A DNA stretch of 64,000 nt from Halorubrum hochsteinianum. GTDB taxonomy: Archaea > Halobacteriota > Halobacteria > Halobacteriales > Haloferacaceae. The stretch covers positions 1,364,001 to 1,428,000 of the forward strand of contig NZ_CP098415.1 in NCBI RefSeq assembly GCF_023702125.1, given 5' to 3'. Positions 37,847 through 46,342 of this stretch are shown here, piece after piece (within the stretch, counting starts at the first letter, position 1; every line of letters starts with the position of its first letter). The notes under the pieces were generated by a model. That model searched no databases. It was not told the DNA's origin and was given only the letters and a program-made list of their open reading frames with translations. The translations under genes were made by a program, and so were the position numbers.

Positions 37847-38344
37847 ATGGCCAGCGTTCCCGTCTCGCACCTCATCCTGTTCATCGCGAGCCTCGTCATC
37901 GCCGCCGGCGTCGTCGGCACGATCACCACCGGCGTCGACCGGGTGAGCGCCGCCGTCGACGACGCGGGACTCGACGCGACCGAACAGCTCCGGACCGACG
38001 TGACGATCATCTCCGACGCGAACGCGGGGGTGTACAACGCGAGCGGCGACCAGAACGTGACGCTGCTGATCAAGAACACGGGCACCTACCGGCTCGCGCC
38101 CGACGGTTCCGACCTCGACGTCGTCCTCGACGGCTCGTACGTCCGGCCGGGCGCGCTCTCCGGGGAGCTCGTCTCCGCGGACGGCGCGAACGCCTGGGGG
38201 CGCGGCGACGTGCTCCGGCTCACGGTCGACGTCAACGAGATCGAGGAAACGAGCGACGGCCTCGCCGACGGCGACCACCGGGTGTTCCTCTCGGTGAACG
38301 GCGACGAGGAGCTGTTCCAGTTCCGCGTGGAGGGGGAGAACTGA
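37847..38344 (+). CDS. arlG: Archaellum stator protein ArlG
   Basis: This 165-residue protein has an N-terminal hydrophobic helix (VSHLILFIASLVIAAGVVGT) and a beta-sandwich with NAS and NVT sequons (VYNASGDQNVTLLIKNTGTY). ArlG forms filaments capped by ArlF in the pseudoperiplasm and anchors the motor. It starts directly after the arlF stop, and arlH starts one base after its stop. Confidence 0.92.
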   Translation: MASVPVSHLILFIASLVIAAGVVGTITTGVDRVSAAVDDAGLDATEQLRTDVTIISDANAGVYNASGDQNVTLLIKNTGTYRLAPDGSDLDVVLDGSYVRPGALSGELVSADGANAWGRGDVLRLTVDVNEIEETSDGLADGDHRVFLSVNGDEELFQFRVEGEN

Positions 38345-38345
38345 G

Positions 38346-39095
38346 ATGCCCCACGACAACCTGCTCTCCTTAGGCCTCGGCGACCGCGACCGGCTGAACA
38401 AGGAGCTCGGCGGCGGCATCCCGCGCGGCAGCATCGTCCTCATGGAGGGCGACTACGGGGCCGGCAAGAGCGCCATCTCCCAGCGGTTCGCCTACGGGCT
38501 GGTTCAGGAGGGCGCGTCGGTGACGATGATGTCGACGGAGCTCACCGTCCGCGGCTTCATCGACCAGATGCACTCGCTGGAGTACGACATGGTGAAGCCC
38601 CTCCTTCAGGAGGAACTGCTCTTCCTCCACGCCGACTTCGACTCCGGCGGTGCGTTCTCCGACGACGACGGCGAGCGCAAGGAGCTGCTCAAGCGGCTGA
38701 TGAACGCCGAGGCGATGTGGAACTCCGACGTGGTGTTCCTCGACACGTTCGACGCCATCTTCCGGAACGACCCCACGTTCGAGGCCTTGGTCCGGAAGAA
38801 CGAGGAGCGACAGGCCGCCCTCGAGATCATCTCCTTCTTCCGCGAGATCATCTCGCAGGGGAAGGTGGTGGTGCTCACCGTCGACCCCTCCGCGGTCGAC
38901 GACGAGGCGATCGGTCCGTTCCGCTCCATCGCCGACGTGTTCCTCGAACTGGAGATGATCGAGGTCGGTAACGACATCCGGCGACAGATCAACGTCAAGC
39001 GGTTCGCGGGCATGGGCGAGCAGGTCGGCGACACGATCGGGTTCTCGGTCCGTTCCGGAACCGGTATCGTGATAGAGAGCCGCAGCGTCGCCTGA
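38346..39095 (+). CDS. arlH: Archaellum motor regulator ArlH (RecA-like ATP-binding protein)
   Basis: This 249-residue protein has Walker A MEGDYGAGKSAISQRF and Walker B DVVFLDTFDAIFR. ArlH binds ATP and ArlI and is thought to control assembly or switching of the motor. It is related to KaiC, like the 25874 gene. The stop is followed after 3 nt by a 23-codon microORF that runs into arlI. Confidence 0.94.
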   Translation: MPHDNLLSLGLGDRDRLNKELGGGIPRGSIVLMEGDYGAGKSAISQRFAYGLVQEGASVTMMSTELTVRGFIDQMHSLEYDMVKPLLQEELLFLHADFDSGGAFSDDDGERKELLKRLMNAEAMWNSDVVFLDTFDAIFRNDPTFEALVRKNEERQAALEIISFFREIISQGKVVVLTVDPSAVDDEAIGPFRSIADVFLELEMIEVGNDIRRQINVKRFAGMGEQVGDTIGFSVRSGTGIVIESRSVA

Positions 39096-39098
39096 CAC

Positions 39099-39170
39099 AT
39101 GACCCGCAGACGCACAGTCGGTCCGCGCGCCCGGACCGCGATCAACACGGCGACCCAGCGTGGGACATGA
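39099..39170 (+). CDS. MicroORF bridging arlH and arlI
   Basis: A 23-codon frame (MTRRRTVGPRARTAINTATQ, then RGT) begins 3 nt after the arlH stop and ends in ATGA overlapping the arlI start. It is strongly basic, unlike the acidic proteins of the organism. It may only carry ribosomes across the spacer (translational coupling), or may be chance. No homologue is known to me. Confidence 0.35.
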   Translation: MTRRRTVGPRARTAINTATQRGT

Positions 39171-40840
39171 CCGAACACGGCACCGCCAAACCGTCCGACG
39201 AGCTCCGGAAGGCCGCCATGCGGCGGCCCCACCTCCGGGAACACCTCCGCGAGTTCAAACAGATCACGGGGGAGTTCCCGCAGTTCATCGAGGAGCCGAA
39301 AGACGAGTACGAGTCGCCCCGCCCGAACGTCATCTACCCCGTGGGCGGTCCCATCTACAGCCACATCTACGGCGACCTCGGGCAGGACACGAAGTACTAC
39401 GCCATCGAGCCGGAGGTCACCGGTCCGCAGGTGGAGGTGCTCAACGAGGTGAAAAACCGGCTGCTTACCGCCAGCGGCCAGCACACCGCGCCGGACAACG
39501 AGGCGGAGTACGACGACCTCATCGAGGAGCTGTTAGAGGAGGTGACCCACGTCGACGACTCGGCCTCCGGCTGGCGGAAGGGCCTCTCGAAACTGAAGAA
39601 CTTCGGGAAGCTGTCGGTCACCGAGGAGACCTACGAGAACATCCGGTACCGGCTCAACCGCGACATCGTCGGGCTCGGCCCCCTCGAACCGGTGATGCGC
39701 GACCCGGCCAACGAGGACATTCACGTCATCGGCCCCAAGGAGTGTCACGTCGATCACGGCACGTTCGGCATGCTGGAGACGACCGTCGACTTCGGCACGC
39801 CACAGGAGTTCGACAACTGGCTGCGCAACATGGGCGAGCGGATCGGCGACCCCCTCTCCGACTCCGACCCCATCGTCGACTCCACGCTGCCGGACGGGTC
39901 GCGTATCAACATCATCTACTCCGACGACGTCTCGCTGAAGGGCTCCTCGCTCACGATCCGGCAGGGCGAGGAGGTCCCCCTCTCCATCAACCAGATCACC
40001 AACTGGGGGACGCTCTCGCCGGAGCTTGCGGCGTACCTCTGGCTCTGTCTGGAGAACGAGCAGACCGTGTTCGTCGTCGGCGAGACGGCGTCCGGGAAGA
40101 CGACGACGCTGAACGCCATCCTCTCGTACATTCCCGACGACTCGAAGATATACACCGCGGAGGACACCGCCGAGGTCATCCCGCCGCACAACACGTGGCA
40201 GCAGCTGTTGACACGCGAGGGCGGCGGCGAGGGCTCCTCGGACGTCGACATGTTCGACCTGGTCGCCGCCGCGCTGCGGTCGCGTCCCGACTACATCATC
40301 GTGGGGGAGGTCCGCGGTGCCGAGGGGCGCATGGCGTTCCAGGCGGCCCAGACCGGTCACCCGGTCATGCTGACGTTCCACGCGTCGGACATCGTCTCGA
40401 TGATCCAGCGGTTCACCTCCGAGCCGATCAACGTCCCGGAGACGTTCATGGACAACGCCGACGTGGCGCTGTTCCAGAACCGCGTGAAACAGGGCGATCA
40501 GGTCCTGCGCCGGGTGACGAGCGTTCAGGAGATCGAGGGGTACTCCAAGGAGATGGAGGGGGTCGTCACCCGCGAGGTGTTCAGCTGGGACCCCGTCGAA
40601 GACGAGATCGTCTTCCAGGGGATGAACAACTCCTACGTGTTAGAAGAGCAGATCGCGACGCTGCTCGGGTACGCGGACACCCGCGACATCTACGACGACC
40701 TCGACTTCCGCGCGGAGCTGATCGAGCGGATGATCCAGGAGGGGATCTTGGGCTACCACGAGGTGAACGACGCGATCAACTCCTTCCAGCGCGACGGCGT
40801 CGAGGGGCTTCCCTTCGACATGCACCGGAACACGAGGTAG
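39167..40840 (+). CDS. arlI: Archaellum motor ATPase ArlI
   Basis: This 557-residue secretion-superfamily ATPase powers filament assembly and rotation. Seen: an N-terminal three-helix/acidic part, the N-domain region YRLNRDIVGLGPLEPVMRD, Walker A VVGETASGKTTTLNAIL, Asp box ... IYTAEDTAEVIPPH, Walker B DYIIVGEVRGAEGR and the His box HPVMLTFHASD. The start ATG 39167 (MTEHGTAKPSDELRK) overlaps the preceding microORF; downstream starts would cut the conserved N-terminus. Confidence 0.96.
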   Translation: MTEHGTAKPSDELRKAAMRRPHLREHLREFKQITGEFPQFIEEPKDEYESPRPNVIYPVGGPIYSHIYGDLGQDTKYYAIEPEVTGPQVEVLNEVKNRLLTASGQHTAPDNEAEYDDLIEELLEEVTHVDDSASGWRKGLSKLKNFGKLSVTEETYENIRYRLNRDIVGLGPLEPVMRDPANEDIHVIGPKECHVDHGTFGMLETTVDFGTPQEFDNWLRNMGERIGDPLSDSDPIVDSTLPDGSRINIIYSDDVSLKGSSLTIRQGEEVPLSINQITNWGTLSPELAAYLWLCLENEQTVFVVGETASGKTTTLNAILSYIPDDSKIYTAEDTAEVIPPHNTWQQLLTREGGGEGSSDVDMFDLVAAALRSRPDYIIVGEVRGAEGRMAFQAAQTGHPVMLTFHASDIVSMIQRFTSEPINVPETFMDNADVALFQNRVKQGDQVLRRVTSVQEIEGYSKEMEGVVTREVFSWDPVEDEIVFQGMNNSYVLEEQIATLLGYADTRDIYDDLDFRAELIERMIQEGILGYHEVNDAINSFQRDGVEGLPFDMHRNTR

Positions 40841-40845
40841 CGATC

Positions 40846-40902
40846 ATGAAGGCACGCGCGACGACCGAGGCGAACGCGACGACCGCGAGGAGGGTGTACT
40901 GA
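40846..40902 (+). CDS. MicroORF bridging arlI and arlJ
   Basis: An 18-codon frame (MKARATTEANATTARRVY) begins 5 nt after the arlI stop and ends 1 nt before the arlJ ATG. Like the arlH-arlI microORF it is basic and fills the whole spacer. A role in re-initiation is inferred; it could be random. Confidence 0.35.
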   Translation: MKARATTEANATTARRVY

Positions 40903-40903
40903 G

Positions 40904-42640
40904 ATGGCGGTAAAGGAGATGGGCGACGGGCTCGCGACGGCCGCGCAGCTGACCTCCGAGGTCATGGAGTCGTACGACAAGCTCGACATCTCCAAGCGGA
41001 AGTACGTCGGGCTCGTGTTGATGCCGGCCGTGCTCGTCTTCCTCGCGAGCGTCGTCGGGCTGGTCGCGCTCCCGCTCCCCATCGCCGCCCGGGTTCCGAT
41101 CCCGATGTTCGGCGCGCTCGTGCTGTTCGCGGCCGTCATCTACCCGAAGATCTACCTCTCCAGTCTGGAGACGAAGATCGACAACCAGCTGCACCTCGTG
41201 ATGACGCACATGACGGTGCTGTCGACGACGAACATCGACCGCATGGAGGTGTTCCGAACGCTGGCGAAACAGGAGGAGTACGGCGTCGCCGCCGAGGAGA
41301 TCGGTCGCGTTGTCCACCTCGTCGACACGTGGAACCAGAGCCTCGACGACGCGTGTCGTCGCCGGGCCGAGGAGGTCCCCTCCGACGCGATGGCCGACTT
41401 CTTCGACCGGCTCGGCTACACGATGGGCGCAGGGCAGTCGTTAGAGGAGTTCCTCGTCTCCGAGCAGGACGTGATGCTCGCGCAGTACGAGACCCGCTAC
41501 GAGTCCGCGCTCTCGAACCTGGAGGTGATGAAGGACCTGTACATGTCGATGATCCTCTCGATGACGTTCGCCTTGGTGTTCGCGGTCGTCCTCCCGATCC
41601 TCACCGGCAACGACCCGACCGCGACGGTCGCGGCCGTCATCGTCCTCTTCGTGTTCGTCCAGCTCGGCTTCTACGCGATGATCCGCGCGACGTCCCCGTA
41701 CGACCCGATCTGGTACCACCCGGACGAACGCGCCCCCGGCGACCTGAAGCTGTGGGCGTCGCTCATCGGCGGCGGCGCGCTCTCGTTCGTGATCATCGGG
41801 ATCACGGCCGCCGGGATGTTCGGGTACGGGCCGGGGCTGCCGGGACTCCTCTTCTTCCTCGACGACGTCCGGCTGCCGCTGTACCTCGCGGTCCCCATCT
41901 CCCCGCTCATCGTCACCGGCGTGGTCCTCCGGCAGGAAGAGCAGGCGATCACCGCCCGCGACGGCGAGTTCCCGTCGTTCGTCCGCGCGCTCGGGGCGAC
42001 GGAGAGCGCGAAGCAGTCGACGACGACCGACGTGCTCACCACGCTCCGCGACAAGAACTTCGGGAAGCTCTCCGAGTCGATAGAGCGGCTCTACCGGCGG
42101 CTCAACATGCGGATCAGCACCGAGGGCGCGTGGCGGGCGTTCACGCGCGACACGCGCTCGTACCTGATCCAGAAGTTCTCCGAGATGTACCTCGTCGGTC
42201 GCCGGATGGGCGGGGACCCGAAGATGCTCGGCGAGCTGATCTCGAAGAACATGAACGCCGTCAACCAGCTGCGCGAGCAGCGCCGGCAGGCGGCGATGAC
42301 GTTCATCGGGCTGCTGTACGGGATCACGGCGGCGGCGACGTTCGCCTTCTTCATCGGGCTGGAGATCGTCGCCATCCTCGCGGACCTGACCGCCGACTTC
42401 GGGCTCGAAGAGATGGACATCGGCCAGATCGTCTACCCCGGGGCCTACGACATCCCGCTCATCGAGTACCTGCTGCTCACGGTGGTCCTGTTCAACGCGG
42501 CGCTCTCCTCGCAGATGATCCGCCGGATCGACGGCGGCAACCCGGCGAACGGCTACATCCACTTCGTCCTCCTGACGTGGCTCGGCGCGGTCACCGCCAT
42601 CGCGACGCGGACGCTGGTCAACGCGATCCTGTCGATCTGA
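40904..42640 (+). CDS. arlJ: Archaellum platform membrane protein ArlJ
   Basis: This 578-residue polytopic protein has T2SF-type domains. About nine hydrophobic helices are visible (first LVLMPAVLVFLASVVGLVAL, last AALSSQMIRRI followed by IHFVLLTWLGAVTAIATRTL). Cytosolic basic regions contact ArlI. Paired motifs of the family are seen in AEEVPSDAMADFFDRLGYTM and LISKNMNAVNQLREQR. It is the last gene of the arl operon. Confidence 0.95.
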   Translation: MAVKEMGDGLATAAQLTSEVMESYDKLDISKRKYVGLVLMPAVLVFLASVVGLVALPLPIAARVPIPMFGALVLFAAVIYPKIYLSSLETKIDNQLHLVMTHMTVLSTTNIDRMEVFRTLAKQEEYGVAAEEIGRVVHLVDTWNQSLDDACRRRAEEVPSDAMADFFDRLGYTMGAGQSLEEFLVSEQDVMLAQYETRYESALSNLEVMKDLYMSMILSMTFALVFAVVLPILTGNDPTATVAAVIVLFVFVQLGFYAMIRATSPYDPIWYHPDERAPGDLKLWASLIGGGALSFVIIGITAAGMFGYGPGLPGLLFFLDDVRLPLYLAVPISPLIVTGVVLRQEEQAITARDGEFPSFVRALGATESAKQSTTTDVLTTLRDKNFGKLSESIERLYRRLNMRISTEGAWRAFTRDTRSYLIQKFSEMYLVGRRMGGDPKMLGELISKNMNAVNQLREQRRQAAMTFIGLLYGITAAATFAFFIGLEIVAILADLTADFGLEEMDIGQIVYPGAYDIPLIEYLLLTVVLFNAALSSQMIRRIDGGNPANGYIHFVLLTWLGAVTAIATRTLVNAILSI

Positions 42641-42675
42641 GGGCGGTCCGTTCCCGGGGACCGACCGGCCCGCGG

Positions 42676-43599
42676 CTACCCCTCGAACAGCGTCGGCTCG
42701 GTGACGGCCTCGTCAGCGGCGTCGCGCCACGAGCGCGACGGTTCCCAGTCGAACAGCCGCTCGGCCTTGTCGATCGCGTACGCGCCACGGTCGTCGCCCT
42801 CCTCGACGGCGCAGTCGTCGGGGACGCCGCCGTACGCCTCGCGGAGGAGGTCGAGCAGCGGGCGGCCGAGCGCGTTGTCGGCCGCGACGCAGTTCACCGC
42901 CTCGTGGGTGCCGGGTTCGACCGAGGTGTCGTCGTCGCCCGTCGCCGCGAGCGCGGCCGCGACGAGGTCGGCCACGTCGCGGACGTCGACGTACGACCAG
43001 AAGTTGCCCGCGCCGGCGTCGAGGTCGTCGACGTACTCGTCCGCGCGGCAGGCGTACGCGCCGGGGTACTGGATCCACGACGGGCGGATCGAGACGGCGG
43101 GCACGTCGTGGCGGCGCGCGACCGCGCCCGCCGCCGCCTCCGCGGTCACCTTCGAGAGCCCGTACGGGTCCTCCGGGCGGAGCGGGTGCGTCTCGCGGAT
43201 CGGCAGCCCCTCCGGGAGCGGCGTCGGGTCGGCGAAGAAGAAGCCGTACGCGCCGTCGCTGGAGGCCTGAACGACCCGCGCGCCGGCGCGGCCGGCGGCG
43301 TCGAGGACGTGTTTCGCGGCGAGCGCGTTCGTCTCGAACACCCGGCCCTCGGGGTGGGTGCCGGCGACCGGAATCGCGGCCCAGTGGACGACGGCGTCGG
43401 GGTCGACCGCGGCGACGACGTCGAGCGCCTCGCCGCGCTCCGCGAGGTCGGCCGCGCGGAACGAGACGTGTGGCGCGGGGTCGACGCCGAGCCCGGGGTG
43501 GTCGTAGTCGACGACGACGACCTCGTAGTCGCCGGCGAGCCGGTCGGCGACCCAGCGCCCGGAGGCCCCGCGGCCGCCCGTGACGAGTACCGTTTCCAT
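42676..43599 (-). CDS. NAD-dependent epimerase/dehydratase family protein
   Basis: This 307-residue extended SDR has the Rossmann motif VLVTGGRGASGRWVADRL (GGxGxxG) and the catalytic Tyr and Lys in PYGLSKVTAEAA. A Ser-rich segment (VVQASSDGAYGFF) precedes it. Substrate specificity, e.g. a nucleotide sugar, cannot be read. Its neighbours give no pathway. The ATG at 43599 fits the start of the Rossmann fold. Confidence 0.9.
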   Translation of the reverse strand: METVLVTGGRGASGRWVADRLAGDYEVVVVDYDHPGLGVDPAPHVSFRAADLAERGEALDVVAAVDPDAVVHWAAIPVAGTHPEGRVFETNALAAKHVLDAAGRAGARVVQASSDGAYGFFFADPTPLPEGLPIRETHPLRPEDPYGLSKVTAEAAAGAVARRHDVPAVSIRPSWIQYPGAYACRADEYVDDLDAGAGNFWSYVDVRDVADLVAAALAATGDDDTSVEPGTHEAVNCVAADNALGRPLLDLLREAYGGVPDDCAVEEGDDRGAYAIDKAERLFDWEPSRSWRDAADEAVTEPTLFEG

Positions 43600-43739
43600 G
43601 CGAACGCCTCGCGCAGCGCGGGCAAAAGGCCGTTGTTCGCCGTCGACCGGGTCCGTCCGGGACCGACTCCGGCCGCAAATCGACGACCGCGCCTTCCCGC
43701 TCCGGCAGGCTTTAACGCGCTGAACGATTATTCAACACC

Positions 43740-44612
43740 ATGGAATGGAAGACAGATTGGGGGTTACGTGGACGGATGGGACTGACGATGTTCCTCCTGT
43801 TCGCCCTCTACGTCGCTTTCGTCGGTGTCCTCCTGACGTTCTTCGACGTGGGTAACCTGACGGTCCTGCTCATGCTCGGCGGGTTCTCGCTCGCGCAGTA
43901 CTTCTTCAGCGACAAGCTGGCGCTCCGGAGCATGGGGGCCCGCGAGGTCGACCCCGACGAGTACCCCGGCCTCCACCGCCGGATCGAGCGGCTGAGCCAG
44001 CAGGCCGACCTGCCGAAGCCGACCGTCGCGGTCGCGAACACGCAAGTGCCGAACGCGTTTGCCACCGGCCGGAACAAGAAGAACGCCACCGTCGCGGTGA
44101 CGACCGGCCTCTTGGAGAGCTTAGACGAGGACGAGCTGGACGGCGTCCTCGCCCACGAACTGGCGCACGTCAAGAACCGCGACGTGATGGTGATGACCAT
44201 CGCCTCGTTCCTCTCGACTATCGCCTTCTTCATCGTGCGGTGGGGGTGGCTGTTCAGCGGCGACAACCGGCAGGGCGCGCCGGTCATCGTGGCGATCCTC
44301 GTGTCGCTGGTCGTCTGGGTGATCTCGTTCCTGCTCATCCGCGCGCTCTCGCGCTACCGCGAGTACTCCGCGGACCGCGGCGCGGCGCTGATCACCGGCC
44401 AGCCCGGCGCGCTCGCCTCGGCGCTGATGACGATCGACGGCCGGATGGACAAGGTTCCCAAGGAGGACCTCCGCGAGGAGGCGGAGATGAACGCGTTCTT
44501 CATCATCCCGATCAAGGCCGGCTTCGTCGGCCGGATCGCCTCCACGCACCCGTCGACGGAGAACCGCATCGAGCGGCTCCGCGAGATGGAGAAGGAACTG
44601 GAAACGGCCTGA
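43740..44612 (+). CDS. htpX: Zinc metalloprotease HtpX
   Basis: This 290-residue membrane M48 protease has two N-terminal helices (MFLLFALYVAFVGVLLTF and FSLAQYFF), the zinc motif LAHELAHVKNRDVMVM, and two more helices (ASFLSTIAFFIVRWGWLF and VIVAILVSLVVWVISFLLI). The third-ligand helix is YREYSADRGAA, and THPSTENRIERL closes it as in the family. HtpX degrades damaged membrane proteins. An ATTATT element lies about 13 nt before the start and a TTTAAC 28 nt before it. Confidence 0.95.
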   Translation: MEWKTDWGLRGRMGLTMFLLFALYVAFVGVLLTFFDVGNLTVLLMLGGFSLAQYFFSDKLALRSMGAREVDPDEYPGLHRRIERLSQQADLPKPTVAVANTQVPNAFATGRNKKNATVAVTTGLLESLDEDELDGVLAHELAHVKNRDVMVMTIASFLSTIAFFIVRWGWLFSGDNRQGAPVIVAILVSLVVWVISFLLIRALSRYREYSADRGAALITGQPGALASALMTIDGRMDKVPKEDLREEAEMNAFFIIPIKAGFVGRIASTHPSTENRIERLREMEKELETA

Positions 44613-44720
44613 TACGAATTTCAGTCTAATCTTCGTCGAGTTCCCGTTTCGCGTGCGTCCGAGGCTCCAGCCGTTCGACCGTACGTAACTTCCTTCGCTG
44701 AGAGTGACTCCGTGAACGGG

Positions 44721-44967
44721 GCCACCGAAGCCCCAACCGGGAGGACTCGCGCGGCTCGCTGTGCGCTTCGGTCGCTCACTTCGTTCGCTCCCTCCAGTGC
44801 TTGCGTCGCCGTGCTTCGCCCTCTCGGCTGCCCCTTCGAGTCCCGCCCCGCACCGCACAGCACCTCATGCCTCCCCAGCCTCGTCGGTCGCCCTCCGCGT
44901 TGCTCCGGGCGACCGACTCCCTCGCGCGTGCTGCTCGGCCGCAGCGCGGCCTCGCAGGCACGCGCCG
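44721..44967 (-). repeat. Dispersed three-hairpin element, copy B
   Basis: This 247-bp copy has the termini CCGAAGCCCC and GCACGCGCC. The central stem is perfect: GTCGGTCGCCC with GGGCGACCGAC. The right hairpin has CGCGTGC/GCACGCG around GGCCGC/GCGGCC. The left stem (AACCGGGAGGAC with GCCCTCTCGGCT) has three non-Watson-Crick positions, two of which are G.U on the minus strand. The putative sense strand (minus) starts about 45 nt after the RNase P RNA 3' end. The rest of 44613-45011 has no gene. Confidence 0.8.
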
Positions 44968-45011
44968 GTTGTATCTCGTCAAGAGAGGTAGTCGCGCCGC
45001 TCGTCGGTACG

Positions 45012-45353
45012 AGCGGACTGAGGGGAGTAAGCCCCCTTCGGTTCGTCCCGACATTCGGCTGAGCGTCCGTGCCGTGGCCGGACTACCTTGTGGCACGGAC
45101 TTGCACCGGCGAGGATTCGCCGTTCCATCCGTTCCCGCCCGTCCGTGGCGTGGCGGAGCCACGCGCCCTCTCCGGGTTAACTCCCTTCCCTCGCGGGTCG
45201 GTTCGCACGGATCATCGGTCGGGGCGGGGGGTGTCGTTGCTGTTCCAGCGCCAGCCGTCTCCGACTCCGGGCGTGTGCCCGGTCGCCTGTCCGGCCGGTG
45301 GGGGGACTTTCCTCATGCCGGAGGCACGGGAGTCGGGCTCCCTCTGTCCGGTT
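45012..45353 (-). ncRNA. rnpB: RNase P RNA
   Basis: The roughly 340-nt catalytic RNA that matures tRNA 5' ends. On the minus strand the CR-I/P4 5' motif GAGGAAAGTCC is at 45304-45314 and the matching P4 3'/CR-V motif GGGGGCTTACTC at 45025-45036. P1 pairs GGACAGAGGG (45342-45351) with CCCTCAGTCC (45015-45024) apart from one A.A mismatch, which fixes both ends to within a few bases. A CTTATT element at about 45371-45377, some 20-25 nt upstream, is a likely TATA box. Identification rests on these conserved core motifs in the right order. Confidence 0.93.
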
Positions 45354-45477
45354 CGCCCTTTCGCCCGCCGGCGAATAAGCGGTTCGGTCGGGCGCGTCTC
45401 CGGCGAGACGTCGGAAGCGCCGCGAGAACGCTGTTCCAAGGGAAGCGTTCAAGTCGTCAGCAACGTAATAGTCTCTC

Positions 45478-46080
45478 ATGTCCGAGGCTCAGACCGTTCA
45501 GCTGTCGTACGACGACGGTGCACGAGCGGTCGAACTCGCGCGGGAAGCGGTCGAGTCGTTCGTCCAACACGGACAACGCGAACAACCCGGCAGCATGCGG
45601 GAGGCGTTCTACGCCCGCACCGGAGCCTTCGTTCGACTCGAATCGACGCGGGGCCGCGGCCGCCTCCGCGGCTGCGCCGGCGCGTGGGAGACCTCCGACC
45701 AGCTCGGCCACGCAATCGTCGAGGCCGCCATCAAGGCGGCGTCCGACGACTCCTGCGGCTCCGAGGTGGAGCCCAAGGAGCTCGACAACCTCACGGTCTC
45801 GGTGTTCGTCGTCTCGAACTCCGTCCTCACGAACGATCCGCTCGAAGACCTCGAGATCGGCACCCACGGCGTCGCCGTCGACAGCGGCAACGCCCACGGC
45901 TGGCTCTACCCGACGGTCCCCGTCGAGAACGGCTGGTCCGGCGCGGAGTTCCTCTCGCGCGCCTGCCGGAAGGCGAAGCTCTCGCCCACCGCGTGGCAGG
46001 AGGAGGACACGATGGTGACGCTCATCGAGGGGCAGGTGTTCCGAGAGCGCGCCGACGGCGGTGCCGTCGAGGAGCTGTAA
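45478..46080 (+). CDS. AMMECR1 family protein
   Basis: At 200 residues it matches archaeal AMMECR1 (TIGR00296). The hallmark RGCAG, here in GRLRGCAGAWETSD, follows GAFVRLESTRG. The conserved core continues with LDNLTVSVFVVSN and IGTHGVAVDSG and ends near YPTVPVENGWSGAEFL and ACRKAKLSP. The molecular function is unknown, though the gene is conserved from archaea to humans. It is divergent from rnpB; a TAATAG element lies about 15-25 nt before the ATG. Confidence 0.92.
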   Translation: MSEAQTVQLSYDDGARAVELAREAVESFVQHGQREQPGSMREAFYARTGAFVRLESTRGRGRLRGCAGAWETSDQLGHAIVEAAIKAASDDSCGSEVEPKELDNLTVSVFVVSNSVLTNDPLEDLEIGTHGVAVDSGNAHGWLYPTVPVENGWSGAEFLSRACRKAKLSPTAWQEEDTMVTLIEGQVFRERADGGAVEEL

Positions 46081-46230
46081 CCCGCCCGGCCGCACCGCCC
46101 GGCCGCCCCGTACGGTCCCGTCTGATCGATCGCCCCCCGACCGCGTTCTCCCGCTCGACGCCGACCGCAGAGCCGCGGCCCCGTCCGTCGCGTCCCGGTC
46201 CGTCGCGCCCCGCTCTCGACGCCCAATTTC

Positions 46231-46280
46231 TTAGGCCGTCCTAAAAATCGGTGGCTTTTTGATGTTTTAGGTTGGCCTAA
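46231..46280 (+). promoter_or_regulatory. Two TTAGG-N4-CCTAA operators (DtxR/SirR-type)
   Basis: Perfect 14-bp dyads TTAGGCCGTCCTAA (46231-46244) and TTAGGTTGGCCTAA (46267-46280) have centres 36 bp apart and sit just before a four-gene operon that ends with a DtxR-family regulator. TTAGG-N4-CCTAA-like dyads are the type bound by archaeal DtxR-family metal regulators such as SirR/MDR1 and Idr. Autoregulation by the gene at 47333 is inferred. Confidence 0.75.
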
Positions 46281-46285
46281 AATCC

Positions 46286-46342
46286 ATGAGACGCTCGGAC
46301 GACGCGCGCGCAGACCCCTCCGACGGCGGTGATCCGCGATGA
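46286..46342 (+). CDS. 18-residue microORF at the head of the DtxR operon
   Basis: The frame (MRRSDDARADPSDGGDPR) starts 5 nt after the second operator dyad and ends in ATGA overlapping the next gene. The tight coupling suggests it is translated as a leader peptide, but it is too short to support from composition alone. Confidence 0.4.
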   Translation: MRRSDDARADPSDGGDPR

